A stretch of DNA of 64,000 nt from Galaxea fascicularis (taxonomy: Eukaryota > Cnidaria > Anthozoa > Scleractinia > Euphylliidae). Shown here piece by piece: positions 22,801 to 34,500 of the stretch. Position numbers and translations under genes: made by a program. The stretch covers positions 8,196,685 to 8,260,684 of the forward strand of contig OX419339.1 of assembly GCA_948470475.1 (NCBI GenBank), written 5' to 3'. The notes under the pieces are model-generated. The model worked only from the letters and a program-made list of their open reading frames with translations. It was not told the origin of the DNA and did no database searches. The first letter of the stretch is position 1, and every line of letters begins with the position of its first letter.

Positions 22801-23735
22801 CATCAATAAAGGTACGACTAAAAAGGCATAACAAGACGGACTGAGGACTGATAAGGCAGACCAACGAGGACGATCTGTGATATCAGCATGACAGGATGCT
22901 AAACTCCCGAGGTGTTTAAACGAAATACTCGAATTGAATAGAAATTTCCTTCCGACCATCTATCTTGTTTTTACTTTAATTTCCCAGAGTCGTCGATCTA
23001 ACAGAAGCGCTGTTTTCGTATCGATATCTCAGTGAGACCAGAGTTTTCTTAGTGTCGCTTTCGCTGATGCTTGAGTTTCTTTACCCCTTCATCATATTCA
23101 TTGTGTCTTTATGGCAAGAGCCTTATCGCTCAATGAGTTATGAATGAAGCGTTGTACTTGAATGAGGAAATTGTTCCTTTTAGACGGTCTATAAAAATTA
23201 ATTTTTTTACAGTTTTTGTTCTCTTTTTTTTTAAGATAATAATCCCGGCCAGGCTGTATCTCTATTTGTACTTATTGTAATTGCTTAGGAAAACGCATGC
23301 AGCAGAGATATTGTAAATATCTTTAATTAGGAAAGTGATATCTGCCTAGAATACAGGAAGTTCTTAGAATGAATAATGTGAAGACAAGACTAATATACAT
23401 TCTGATAACCCATTTCTGCGGAAATAAATAATTGTAGAGATTTTTCCGGCGCACGTCTCAGTTTTTGAACAAGCCTCGAATAAACTTTTTCAACTTGTAC
23501 ATACGAAGACGTTTACTGCTGGAAGCCTACGATTAACCTTAGAACTGGTGTGCAACCAAACAAGCTTCCAGTTTATGAGTTATGTCAGTCACGAAGAATA
23601 ACGTAGCAAAGTCTCAGACTGAAAAATAGCAAAACCGGCCTTTAAACAGATCATTATGAACCACATAAAGAACTTGGCATTTGAATGGCCTACTGAAACT
23701 GCCGACAAATTTAAGCTTTTCTCTGAGTGCCTATA
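19880..23735. other. Gene-free stretch of 3.9 kb
   Basis: Both strands show only short frames (under 90 codons) with no recognisable motif. No tRNA, rRNA or clear transposon termini were seen. Confidence 0.45.
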
Positions 23736-23740
23736 TGTAT

Positions 23741-24030
23741 CTTATTAACCAAGCTCGAGGGCCGTACTGGGAGAATATCGGCCCGAGGTCTTGACAGTAT
23801 GGACCGAGCGCAGCGAGGTCCGTACAAAAAAGACCGAGGGCCAATATTCTCCCAGTACGGTCCCAAGCAAGCTTGGTTAATAAGAGATTTATTGCACGAC
23901 TGAAGACAACGCGGGAACAACGCGGGATCATTCGGGACAATACCCGGTCCAATACTTGAAGGCAATTGAGCAATTTTATTGGCCGATATTAGTTATTGGC
24001 CCTCTGACTGCCTAAGTCGTGTAATAAATA
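23741..24030. mobile_element. Foldback element
   Basis: Left arm 23741-23792 (CTTATTAACCAAGCTCGAGG..) pairs with 23831-23885. Just beyond, TTTATTGCACGAC at 23887 and GTCGTGTAATAAAT at 24016 form a second inverted pair. This double inverted arrangement is typical of nonautonomous DNA elements. No protein is encoded. Confidence 0.65.
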
Positions 24031-25300
24031 ATCAAACTCGTAAGGCCGATAGGGTGCGCGTTTTTCAAAGTGATATTACAGGTTGAGCCTGTTGTTGGTT
24101 CTCGTCCTTGCTCGGACTGACTGAGATTTTTTTTTCGGTACGCCGGTTTTTTTTTTTCTCTGCTCCTCGAAATTAGCACCCGAACACTCAAATGGAGCGA
24201 TTTATTTAGTTTATTTTATTCTGTTGACTATTAGATTGACTTATAAGTGTTTGGAAAGAGATAAAATATCAAGGTTGGCCACTGCATAATCCGTGTTGGT
24301 TAACAAACCACTTGATCTCCCAGTCCAGTGATTGCATTGCCAGGAACTTTCAGACTCCGACCATGTCAAACACTGCCATCCTGCTTCTTAAAAACGGCCA
24401 GCTACCAAACAGTATACTCGGCGGTGGGTAAATAAAAAAGAGTTTCTTTTCACCTCACGGGTTTTCAGTGCTTTCAGCAGCCTTCAAATGTTTGTTTTTT
24501 GCAAAAGAGTGAATATGCAAAGTCTTTGGGTTTGAATCCCGTTGAAGTCAATTATCAAACTAGTTTTTAGGCTTCCATTAAAACTTGTTAAAGTCAATGT
24601 GCTTTGCATTCTTAATTTCAAATTCACGAGCTTGAATTCGAAGAAATCAGTATAGTTTGTGGGCTGTTTTGGCAAAAAGTGTACTTTTGTTTGGGACAAT
24701 GGGCTGAAGTTGGTTTACTTTGCAGACTAGTACTAGCGACTAAATACAGGAATTGCACTGATCTGTGATTGGAAGATAAAAATAGCATTCAGTGGCAATG
24801 ACGTACACAATACATGACATCATTGAATTATGCATGAAGTCGTACAAATAGTGCGGTTTTACTGTAAAAGAGAAAACCGCTGTTCACGCTAAATGCAGGA
24901 ATTGCACCAGATGCTCATTGGTTCCCAGGGCTTTCCAGTTGGGTCCGTCTTTTCTCTTGTTATGACTTCACATGGGGTTCTTGTGTTGAGGATTTCCTTT
25001 GTGCAAACAACATCATACAGTCTTTTCGAAAGCGACAAACCAATTGCTCTGATTCTTTCTTATATTTATCGTAGCCAGGAACGTTTTGGGAAAAGGTGTG
25101 ACCTCCGCTTGAATACAGGCCGTCCTCCGCTTATTGCTTTTCAACTGTGAAACAAATATGGAACCATTGGAATCGCTTGAAACAACTCTAATGAGCAAAA
25201 AGCGAAAGTTGCAAAAAATGTACATTACTTTGGCAAAGCTGATGTTTTTATATATATATATATATTGCCAATATATATTCCAGCCTTTCTAAAATGCGTT
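24031..25300. other. Stretch without recognised genes
   Basis: Short frames only. A (TA)n run lies at about 25249-25264 just before the 3' end of the LINE at 25317. Confidence 0.4.
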
Positions 25301-25316
25301 CTACAAGGTAACTCAG

Positions 25317-27370
25317 CTAACAAGTTTTGCACCGATCGATTTTAGTAAACGGCTCAACGGTAAACTGAATGTAATGTGTCATTTTGTAGATATTTCTAAA
25401 ATTGGGTATACAAATACAAAATTGAAAATTAAGTATATATCCGCACTTAAATTGACATCTAACCTTGATATTCTTGAACTCCTTAAAATTCGAGGTTAGC
25501 CTTAGTGCTAGAGGAAGTGAATTGAATGTTCGAGCGCCATTAATACGGAAGCTGCCTTGATATTTGGTGGTTTTGGCTAAGGGAAGACAAGATAAGTCTC
25601 GGTGTCGCATTCGATAGCTATGTATTTAGCTGTATTTCAGTAGAGTGCGTGAATTCGCCAATGAGATAATCAGGCCCCAAACCGTTAATGGATTTGAAAA
25701 CAAGGATAGACTGCTCATAATCAGGCCGCTTCTGCAGGTCAGGCCAGCTGAAGACCGTAAGGCAACCCAGCATACTCGACTAATCTGCCTTCGATGATAC
25801 TGGCAGCCCACCGATGGAGCTTGTCCAAATATGCCTCGTTAATTTGGCAAGTTTAAGGACCATTGCACAACAAAGAGTAATGCATGAAAATCTAAGACTT
25901 TACGAGCTTTGCGTAGCATTCCCAAACGGGAGGAGATCTTTTTGCCTATGTACTCAACATGCTCTTTCTAAAAATGATGTTGATCTGACATAACCCCTAC
26001 ATATTTAAATTTCTCAACCCTTTCAAGGTTATGACCATCGGCTTGAACAGTCAAATCGCTGACTTGACTGCTGAGTCGCTGATGAGTACCCATCAACATC
26101 ACTTTAGTTTTGTTGACAATCAAGGACAGGAAATTAGAGCACAGCCAATTAACAGATGACATTACCGTGGTCAAGGGTTAAATTATGCTCGATAGTCGCG
26201 ACAGATTTAATGGCAAAGTAGAGAAGCCTATCGTCAGCATAAAGTTCCACATTACAGAGGTTCGCAGCGCTAGGAAGATCATTCATGTACAAAGTAAATA
26301 ATAAGGGGCCGAAAACACTACCCTGCGGGACCCCGAATTTGATTGGTTGGTAGTCAGAGCAGATTCCATTGTAATATACATACACATCAGTGATCTATCA
26401 GTTAGGTGGGAATTGAACCATTGAACTGCAGATCTATTAAAGCCAAAGCAGATAACTTATCCAACGTTAGACTACAGAAGCTATGATCGAGTGTCAAATG
26501 CCTTACTAAGATCCAAGAAGATCAGAAGAAGGCCAGTGAGTAGACCATTTTCGATGTTCTTCAGAATAGTGTTTCTCACATGTACAAGACAGGTTGTGGT
26601 AGAATGCAATGGACGAAAACCAGATTGAAGAGAAGATAAAAGCTTACCAACAACAGTGTTGTTGCAAGTAAGTCAAACCATCTGGTGTCCAGCACGTTCC
26701 AGGATCTTTGAGAACACTGGTAAAACAGATATCGGTCTGTAATTAAAGGGATCAGTTTTTAGACCAGATTTAAGAACTGCCGGCGTAACCACAGGGAGTG
26801 CAACCACTCCGACGCTACCATCCCCGCAGCAATCGATCTATTCACCAGAACAATCAGAGGCTTAGAGAGGACCCCAGCACCCTTAAGAAGACGTAATGGA
26901 ATATCTGCAAAACCCGAGATCGGTGATAACTTGAAGACATCCTCAGGAATAACTTGAGGACGCTTTAAGAGTGGAGGAGCAGGGGTGCTGGAAAACGTCT
27001 CTCTAAGTCGCTCAATAACAGTTGTGAAGAAAGTCCCAAGCTTAGCGGCTACCGCCACGGAATCAGTTATCAATGTACCGTAAACTTCAAGAGATTGGAT
27101 GCTTCAATCACTCACATCAGCAGAAATGGCCGATTTTAGGGCTTTTCATAGCAAGAGTGAGACTTGTTTTCTTCAATCAGGTTTGAATCGGATATTTTTT
27201 CTTAGCATTTCTAAACTTTTAACTTTGGAATTCTGCCCTTTGTAACTGATAACAGATCGCTTGAGATTTAAGATCGCCTGATAGGCCAAAATGACCGATA
27301 CATTTCTTACGGACATCAGTCCAGTAGAATTGGTTGTACTGATAGCTGGGAATTAACGAAATTTTTGTTT
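25317..27370 (-). pseudogene. Decayed L2/CR1-like LINE covering linker, reverse transcriptase and C-terminus
   Basis: From right to left on the minus strand: YWTDVRKKCIGHFG (about 27300), ISGFADIPLRLLKGAG and KPLIVLVNRSIA (26900-26800), [20 protein letters not shown] (26340) and [14 protein letters not shown] with the YADD box (26240), KVMLMGTHQRL and EKFKYVGV (26080-26000), and a C-terminal INGARTFNSLPLALR (25540). The order is that of a LINE polymerase, but at least five frame breaks and stops separate the pieces. No endonuclease domain was found, so it is 5'-truncated and inactive. Confidence 0.85.
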
Positions 27371-28090
27371 TTACCTTGGAAAATGGCTTTGCCATTTCGG
27401 ATTTGAAGGTGTGAGGCTAATTAATCATCGTTCCCTCGTTCTTCTTCGATTTCTATTCACTGACCAGTGCATAGCGCTCAACGTATATTCCGCATACGGT
27501 CTGTGCCGGATAAACTAAAACTGTACAACCAAAAAGTACGGAAATGAAAAGCTAAATTTCATCATGATATACAAAAGACTAATTAGCAAAATATTCGTTC
27601 ATTTCATCAGAAGCCGGCACCCGGGTACCGGCACCCTATAGTGTCAACAAAGTACCCACCTTTGCTGTTAAGATACTGCAAAGGGTAAACCAAAGTAATC
27701 TTAGGGGTACCCATCTATTTAGAATCCTATACCCTGCTATTTCTTCAATCAATTAATCAAACATTTATTTGTTCATTCCGGCAATCATTCATTCGTACGT
27801 TCGTTCGTTCGTTCGTTTACACAAAAATTTGGTTTTATCAACGGAGTTGATAATGTAAATTGGCCACCGTACAGGGATTCTAAACGCTGGCGCTTAACAC
27901 AAAGTCCTTCTGATATCTGAGTATCTGAGTATCAAACGGCAACAATAGGATGTCTCCCGATAATTTCCTCATCTAGACACAAAAGCGGCGTTTTCCTGAA
28001 CTTCTTTGAACGAGCCCTTGGAACCCGATCGGCCTTCGTCCCGTCGCAGATCTTTTCATTTTGCTAGCTATGCTCATGATGCCGTCCTAG
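27371..28090. other. Intergenic stretch upstream of the ZDHHC gene
   Basis: It contains a short (TTCG)n tract at 27796-27817 and, at 27833-27885, the word TTATCAACGGAGTTGATAAT plus GTAAATTGGCCACCGTA, which recurs near 44211 and 55155. That word is probably the terminal part of a dispersed element. Confidence 0.45.
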
Positions 28091-28271
28091 GCCCAGGCTT
28101 TCCTTGATCACCGACGTTGCGAAAAGCCATCGGGTCCTCGTATCTTAAAGTCCGTATTTATGGCGAGCGGCGAGCCGCAAGAGGATTATATTGGCGACTT
28201 GCGCCCGGAATAAATATCACGCGAGTCCCTAGAGAGCGTGATCGAGCGACATCGCGCTCTTCGGAAATCAA

Positions 28272-28279
28272 TGACGTCA
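28272..28279. promoter_or_regulatory. CRE-type site in the putative ZDHHC promoter
   Basis: TGACGTCA, the full palindromic CREB/ATF site, lies about 290 bp upstream of the start codon in a GC- and CpG-richer segment (28100-28440). The transcription start is not known. The site is observed; its use is inferred. Confidence 0.45.
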
Positions 28280-28442
28280 CAATACCTCTTTATTTGTGTA
28301 TCACCATGACAATAGTGGCCCATTCCTCCCCATTCGCCCTCAGTTCACAAATAAACAGTCATGGCGACAGAGGGATTGATTCATTCAGCGACGAATTGTT
28401 GATCTTTTCTACGGCGAGGGGAGGCCGATTATAAACATTGGG

Positions 28443-28562
28443 GTGAGTATACAAATGAGTCAAGTCTGCTGGCATTTTTTTTTACTTGACCTATCTGAGA
28501 CCAGCGTTTGCTGCGAAGATGTGGTGAAACGAAACTCTTTGACCAATTTTCACTTCATTCAG
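28443..28562 (+). other. Probable 5'-UTR intron of the ZDHHC gene
   Basis: A strong donor (GG|GTGAGTAT) at 28443 and an acceptor (CACTTCATTCAG|A) ending at 28562 bracket 120 bases. The start codon would be the second base of the following exon. This fits common animal gene layouts but lacks transcript support. Confidence 0.45.
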
Positions 28563-28563
28563 A

Positions 28564-31500
28564 ATGACTCCTGTGCATGGAGCAGATGGTACCGCTACCT
28601 CTTCGAGGGCTTCTTCGGCGGTCGCTGTGAGCCAAAGGGAACGAATAAATGGGTGGTCGTGTCCGTGGCATCCTTTGCAGTTCGTGGCGTGGTTTTTTCT
28701 TATCTTTTTCTCGGTTTTCTACTTTGGTGTAATTGTGTTCTACCTTCCGAAAGAGTGGAGAGCAGCAGGGTTCATTGTATCCTTCGATTTGTACATGTAC
28801 ATTGAGATTTTCAGCGTCAATTTTCTTATTTTCTGATTTTCTAGAAGTGTGTATGACTTCATTGTTGGAAACGAGTATTTGAAATTTTGGTTTTGTTGGC
28901 GCGATCGATATATTAAGCTTAATCTATTGTTGAGTAGGATAAAAGTCTTGCGATTATTTAGTAAACTTGAACTAAACTTATTAAAAGCCTTTTTTTTTTT
29001 TTGCTTATTGAGCAAAACGTCGTGAGCTTGTACACATAGGTGTAAATTGTTCCATATTTCGAAGATATCTTGCGTTTTCAAGAAGCAGATATTGTGTTAA
29101 CTACTACTATCAGTCAATATAAGCTTGATGTTAATGTTCAGCTTAGATGATAGCCTTTAACTTAAATGAGGACACCAACTTCATCAAGGTTACGTTAAAC
29201 CGGCCTCAAACTGACTAAACATAATAGTTTAAAAGATGTTAAAAATAACAAAGTCCAAACTCAATACCACAGTGGCCTAAGTTACAAAGCTCTTGTACGT
29301 ATTTCGTAATTTTTGGTTGATCTCCTGTATGTTTAAGTGTTGCTGTTAGACACTGTATAGTTTATATTCCTGGGTTTTATTTGGTTTTCTTTGGTAGCTT
29401 CTTTTGTTCTTTCATATTTTATCCAGATTTTTTTAGACTACCACAGAATAATGTTATAATGTCTTTAATTATAATTAAATCCTTCAAATTTGAAGTGAAA
29501 GTGGTAGACCACAGACACCAACAAATAGTCCACTATCTCCCCATCCCCTCCCTGTGGAATGTCTATACATGTAGATCTAGAACCCCCATTGCTTTCAAAA
29601 TTCTGTCTATTGAGCCCCCTAATATCCCCAAAATTTCCAAACTATTAAAGCTGGCAATAAATGGATGCTTGCTTCGAATTCAATGTGCAGATTATTGAAA
29701 CATCAACTAGATCTGATTTTCTATTTGTATACTGTATTTACTCGTGTATAAGTCGACCTTTTACGACCAAAAAATCAGCCCAAAAAATCACCCTCAACTT
29801 ATACACGAGTCATACACAAAGACCTGACCAAGCAGTCCGAGAAATTAGCATAACAACTGCCTGAAGTGCATTAGGAAAACCAGTTCTAATTGTGGTAGAT
29901 TTTCGTCAGTTTTCAGCGCATTCTTCGTCCACAGAAAAGTGTGAAATAATAAATGTTTAATGGTTTAAACGCAAACCTACTGGACATGATTTATATTATG
30001 TCTTTTGATCGGTGGAGCAGACATTTCTCCTAGAGCTTCGCTGCTGTTTACGGCGCTGAACTTTCGTTTTCACCAAACGATTACTGTAGCTTAGTGACCT
30101 GGCATGCGCAAACTTCAGAAAGCACGTGGAGTTATCTTAATTTCCAAGATGGCGGTGTTTCGATCGAGCGATCTTTCAAAGCTCTTTGGCATTCTTTTGG
30201 CCTTCTTACCTAAATCTCCTTTTAAACTCAACATCGAGATCAAGGTTAGCTAAATGCAATGTGATTTACTCCCAAATATCATAAAATACTTCTCTAGTAA
30301 ATCGAAGAGCTCGCATGTGCTTAAATCATGATCTTGATAAACTTCACAGTGTATGATTAAACCTCTGCCTTTCTTAATTCACCTTGTTTTCAATAAATTC
30401 TCAGGAAGAAAAGATTGACATTTTGGGAAATCTCTATTGGTGTGAATTTCATTTCTTTAACCCGACATGATGAGAAATCCGATTTTTGACCTTAAAAATG
30501 GTGGGTCGACTTATACACGAGTAAATACGGTAGGTGTTTACATAGCTGTCACATTATTATTGCAGGATTGTACTTGCATGGTTAATAGCTTCATCGTGTA
30601 CAAAGGACTGAGTTTGCTTAAAAGGTGTGTTATTTCCTTGACCTGTAGATTTAGATTCCAGGTGGTTTCTGTGGAATTCATCTAGTGTATCACCTTCTAG
30701 CACTTACAATCGACCCTGCTGATCCCAACATCAGAGGTGGAACAAAGAAAAGCAAAGCACTGTTTGACAGAAGCAAGCATCGTCATGTCATTGAGAACAG
30801 TCACTGTTACATTTGTCAAGCTGACGTGTAGGTTTCTTTTTTCATGTTGTTTAGTTCAGAGAGGTGGCAGGAATATTACTGTGCAAATCCATAAACCATG
30901 AACACTGATTTGATTTTGACTTTTCCTATTGTGCAGCAGCCAAGCAGAAAAGTGACATGAAACCACAAACAAATTGCTGTTACTGTTTGCAGTTTAGTTT
31001 TCTTGTGTGTGATTGACATTTTACTTGAAACACAATTACATTTCATAAAATAATATTTTCTAGAATTTACAATTTTTGGATTTTCACAATGACTACACTC
31101 ATTATACTTGTAGTGACAATCATCTAACGTCACTTAAGTTCAAACTCTGGTCAGACCAACAGTCAGGGTCTTTATAACATGACTGAGGAGAAAGACTTAA
31201 AGCTACCTTTGTAATGAAATATCCACACACTGTTTGAAAAAAGTAGGAGACATACATGTGATGTCGGTCTATCAGGTGTGCTGCAACACATTCCTGCAGC
31301 GGTTGGATAGCTCAGTGAGATTAATTGTGGACTAATAGCAGCTACTGTGGCACCTTTACATGCTAACATCTGATTTTATGAAGTCCTTCATTCCAAGTAT
31401 TCTTAGAATCATATTTATTCACTGTAATAGTCACAACATGTACCCTGGAATGCTCTCAGCTTTATGTAGTTTTTAATGAAGTTTAAAAGTTTCTGAGTAC

Positions 31501-34500
31501 ATGTACATGGAAATGCTTCAGTCATGGAGAACAGGATTAGAGTTATGTATGATCCATTTTGAACTTGTACTTAATTCTAACGTTGTTGCCATTGTTGTTG
31601 AACAGAGGTTCTAAAAGTAAACACTGCTCTGTGTGTAACAAGTGTGTTTCTGATTTTGACCATCATTGCAAATGGCTTAATAACTGTGTTGGAGGTCAGA
31701 ATTACAGGTAAGCAATGTTCTTTTTTTAGTGTTCTTATTATGCTATTAGTAATAGTAATTGGACTGAGTGGAGTTCAATTCAGGGAGTAATCAGGACAGA
31801 GTAATTTCAAAATCAGACAAATGCTGTGTACTCGTTCAATTTGAAATTATGAGCACGATTACTTTCTGAATTTCACAACATGAGGTCCAGTTTAATACTT
31901 ATTAATCATATCAATAATAAATTTCAAGATTAAGAAGTTTTTGAAAGTCAGTGGTACATGTATGTTCCAACAGTCTTATGAACAGTAGGGATTTTATGAA
32001 GGAAGCCATTAAAGTGCACACAACTGATGCATGATAAGCATCAGGTGTCCAACTACAGGTATCCAATAAAATGTTGTAATTAGACCCCTCATGATTTGTA
32101 CCAATTACATGACAAATACACTGTAGGCCAGCGCAGAACAAATCAGAATCGAGAATTTTGTCATAGATACAATTATTATTTTAAGCCCTTGAAAAAGGCA
32201 GGGGGATTGTAAACTTTCTTTCATAGGATAATGTTACACTGTCACAGGAGTAAATACTTGGGTTACAGTGTAGTTGATGGTTTCTCCAAAAGAGGGATAC
32301 AGTTTACACTGTATTTAACAATAATCATCCTAGGTGCAAAATCACACAATATCACCTGACATACAGCCATTACTTTAGTGGAGTTGGCTAAAATCAGGAT
32401 AAAGTTCTGCAAGATTGTTTTACAGTTCTTGGTGTCTTATTCAACACAAGGTGATACAGTGTAACAAGGCACATTTTACCAAACTTATTACCGAAAAGCT
32501 GGAAAAGGTCCCATTTGTCTCCAGCAAACAAATTAATTTTTTGTATAATTATCACAGGATGTCTGTCATTTGCATAGTTCAAAAAAATGTTGAGTGCACC
32601 TGTATGACCATCTTTAGACAGGGTTAGAAAGTGTTCAATAATACTCAGATTTGTGACCTGACCCACACAAAAGTGCAAGTCATATTACACCAACGGATAT
32701 CTCTTGCCGTTTGTCATCCATTCACTGAATCAGTAGGAAGGTGCTTGAATGTCTCAGTTCAGAAAAGTACATGTATTCACCAGTCTGTTGGAATGGCTGA
32801 GCTGACCCTAGCACAGTATGGAACAAATGCAGAGAGATTTGTTTAGATTTTTAAAAGCCAAATTATTTGTTTTTGAAATGTGACCCTTTTAAGGCCTGTT
32901 TAAACGGATTCAACATTTGACCAACATTCGTTCAACAAAAGTTGAACAGATGTTGGTCAAATGTTGGATGCAAAAACAAAGTAGTGCAGAGGCCCGTTCA
33001 AACGGTTTCAACATTGCGCCAACTTCTTCATTGTTTACGCAAACGATAGACGCCATATTGTCTTTTGCGGCCTGATGTGAACATGCGTGTTCTACAATTG
33101 TTAAACGGAAGTGTTCAAACGGCTTCAATACCAGTCAACATTTTCGAGAACAGAGGAAAAGTTGAATCAATGTTGAATGGAAGTTTAAACCGATCTACAG
33201 TGTAAACTTAATTCAACATGCTTTCAACACGCTCTCAACATTTTTTACACTTTCAACAATGTTGGACCACCTGTTCAAACGCACCCAACATTTGGTTCAA
33301 CACTTAAAACTTGTACGAGCTTAATATGTTGCTAATTGCTCTTTAAAAGGAAAACAAACCTGTTTGAAACGCATTTTCAGTGCCTACTTAATGATAACTT
33401 TGTGGCAAGTATGTTGGGACCTCAGAGCCCTGCATGCATCAGCAGACTCGTCTCGTGGAAAAATGCTACTAATCTTTTTGTTCTTCTTTGTGCAGATTGT
33501 TCATTGGCTGTATTTCCAGTGCCTTTGTGTTAGCTGTATTGGTTTTTGCTGTTACTTTGTATGTCTTTGTCATGTTCTTCACAAGCAAAGAAAGCTTAAC
33601 ATCCTTATCAGGTATTTGGCTATCTTATATTCTACACACTTTGATTACTAAAATATCAGTTGTGTTTTATAAGAGGGGTTGCAGAGGAGTGTATTTATTA
33701 GTTTTTCAACATGTAATTGCCATCAAGCCAAGGCTGCAAATTTGGTGATATTATACAAATGTATATTCACTATTTTGGATGACTGGATAGTGACAAACAA
33801 TGTGTGGTTCAAGATAATATTTAATGTAATAATAATAATAATGTTAAAAATAATGAGGATTTATATAGCGCTTTATCCCAAGGCTCAAAGCGCTTTACAT
33901 CACTTTAGGGGGGACTGTACCAGACTGCTTTGTTTAGGCACAAATTGCAACCACACAGTTTACAATCTTATGGGAATGAATATAAGGATCAACACAGGTG
34001 CCCCCAGAACAGAATACGTTAAAATTAATCTTTTACTTTGCCCCCCTCCATTGAACTTCCCTGGGGGGAGGTTAATAGCTATTTTCTGGAACTCCACAAT
34101 TGCACATGTTCATGCAGTTGCAACAAGGTTGAACATTCTTATATTTTACAGTACTTTGCTTTGTTCCATGTATTTTATTTGCAGAAATAGATGTAGGCTA
34201 TAGAAATGTTTTTAAAACATTGTCCAAGAAAAGAAGAGCAATTGTTAATTTTGTCAATAATCTATTTTGTGCCTCATCTAATGCAGGAGGAGAATTTGCT
34301 TTGTTTGCTCCAGTCCCAGCAGACGAGATTTTCATATCATTTGTTGGAGTCATGGCAGGTCTTCTGCTTCTTACTATATGCCTCTTGGGACATCTTCTTG
34401 GATTTCATATATATCTAAGTAAGTTGCATACACCTGTTTACCAAAAAAACACATCTTACTTGTAAGAGCAAGATTTAAGTAATCAATAATTATTTTACGC

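Noticed and set aside
28443..28805. 120-codon plus frame overlapping the first ZDHHC exon
   Set aside because: A different frame from the ZDHHC reading, which alone shows the family motifs and correct splicing.
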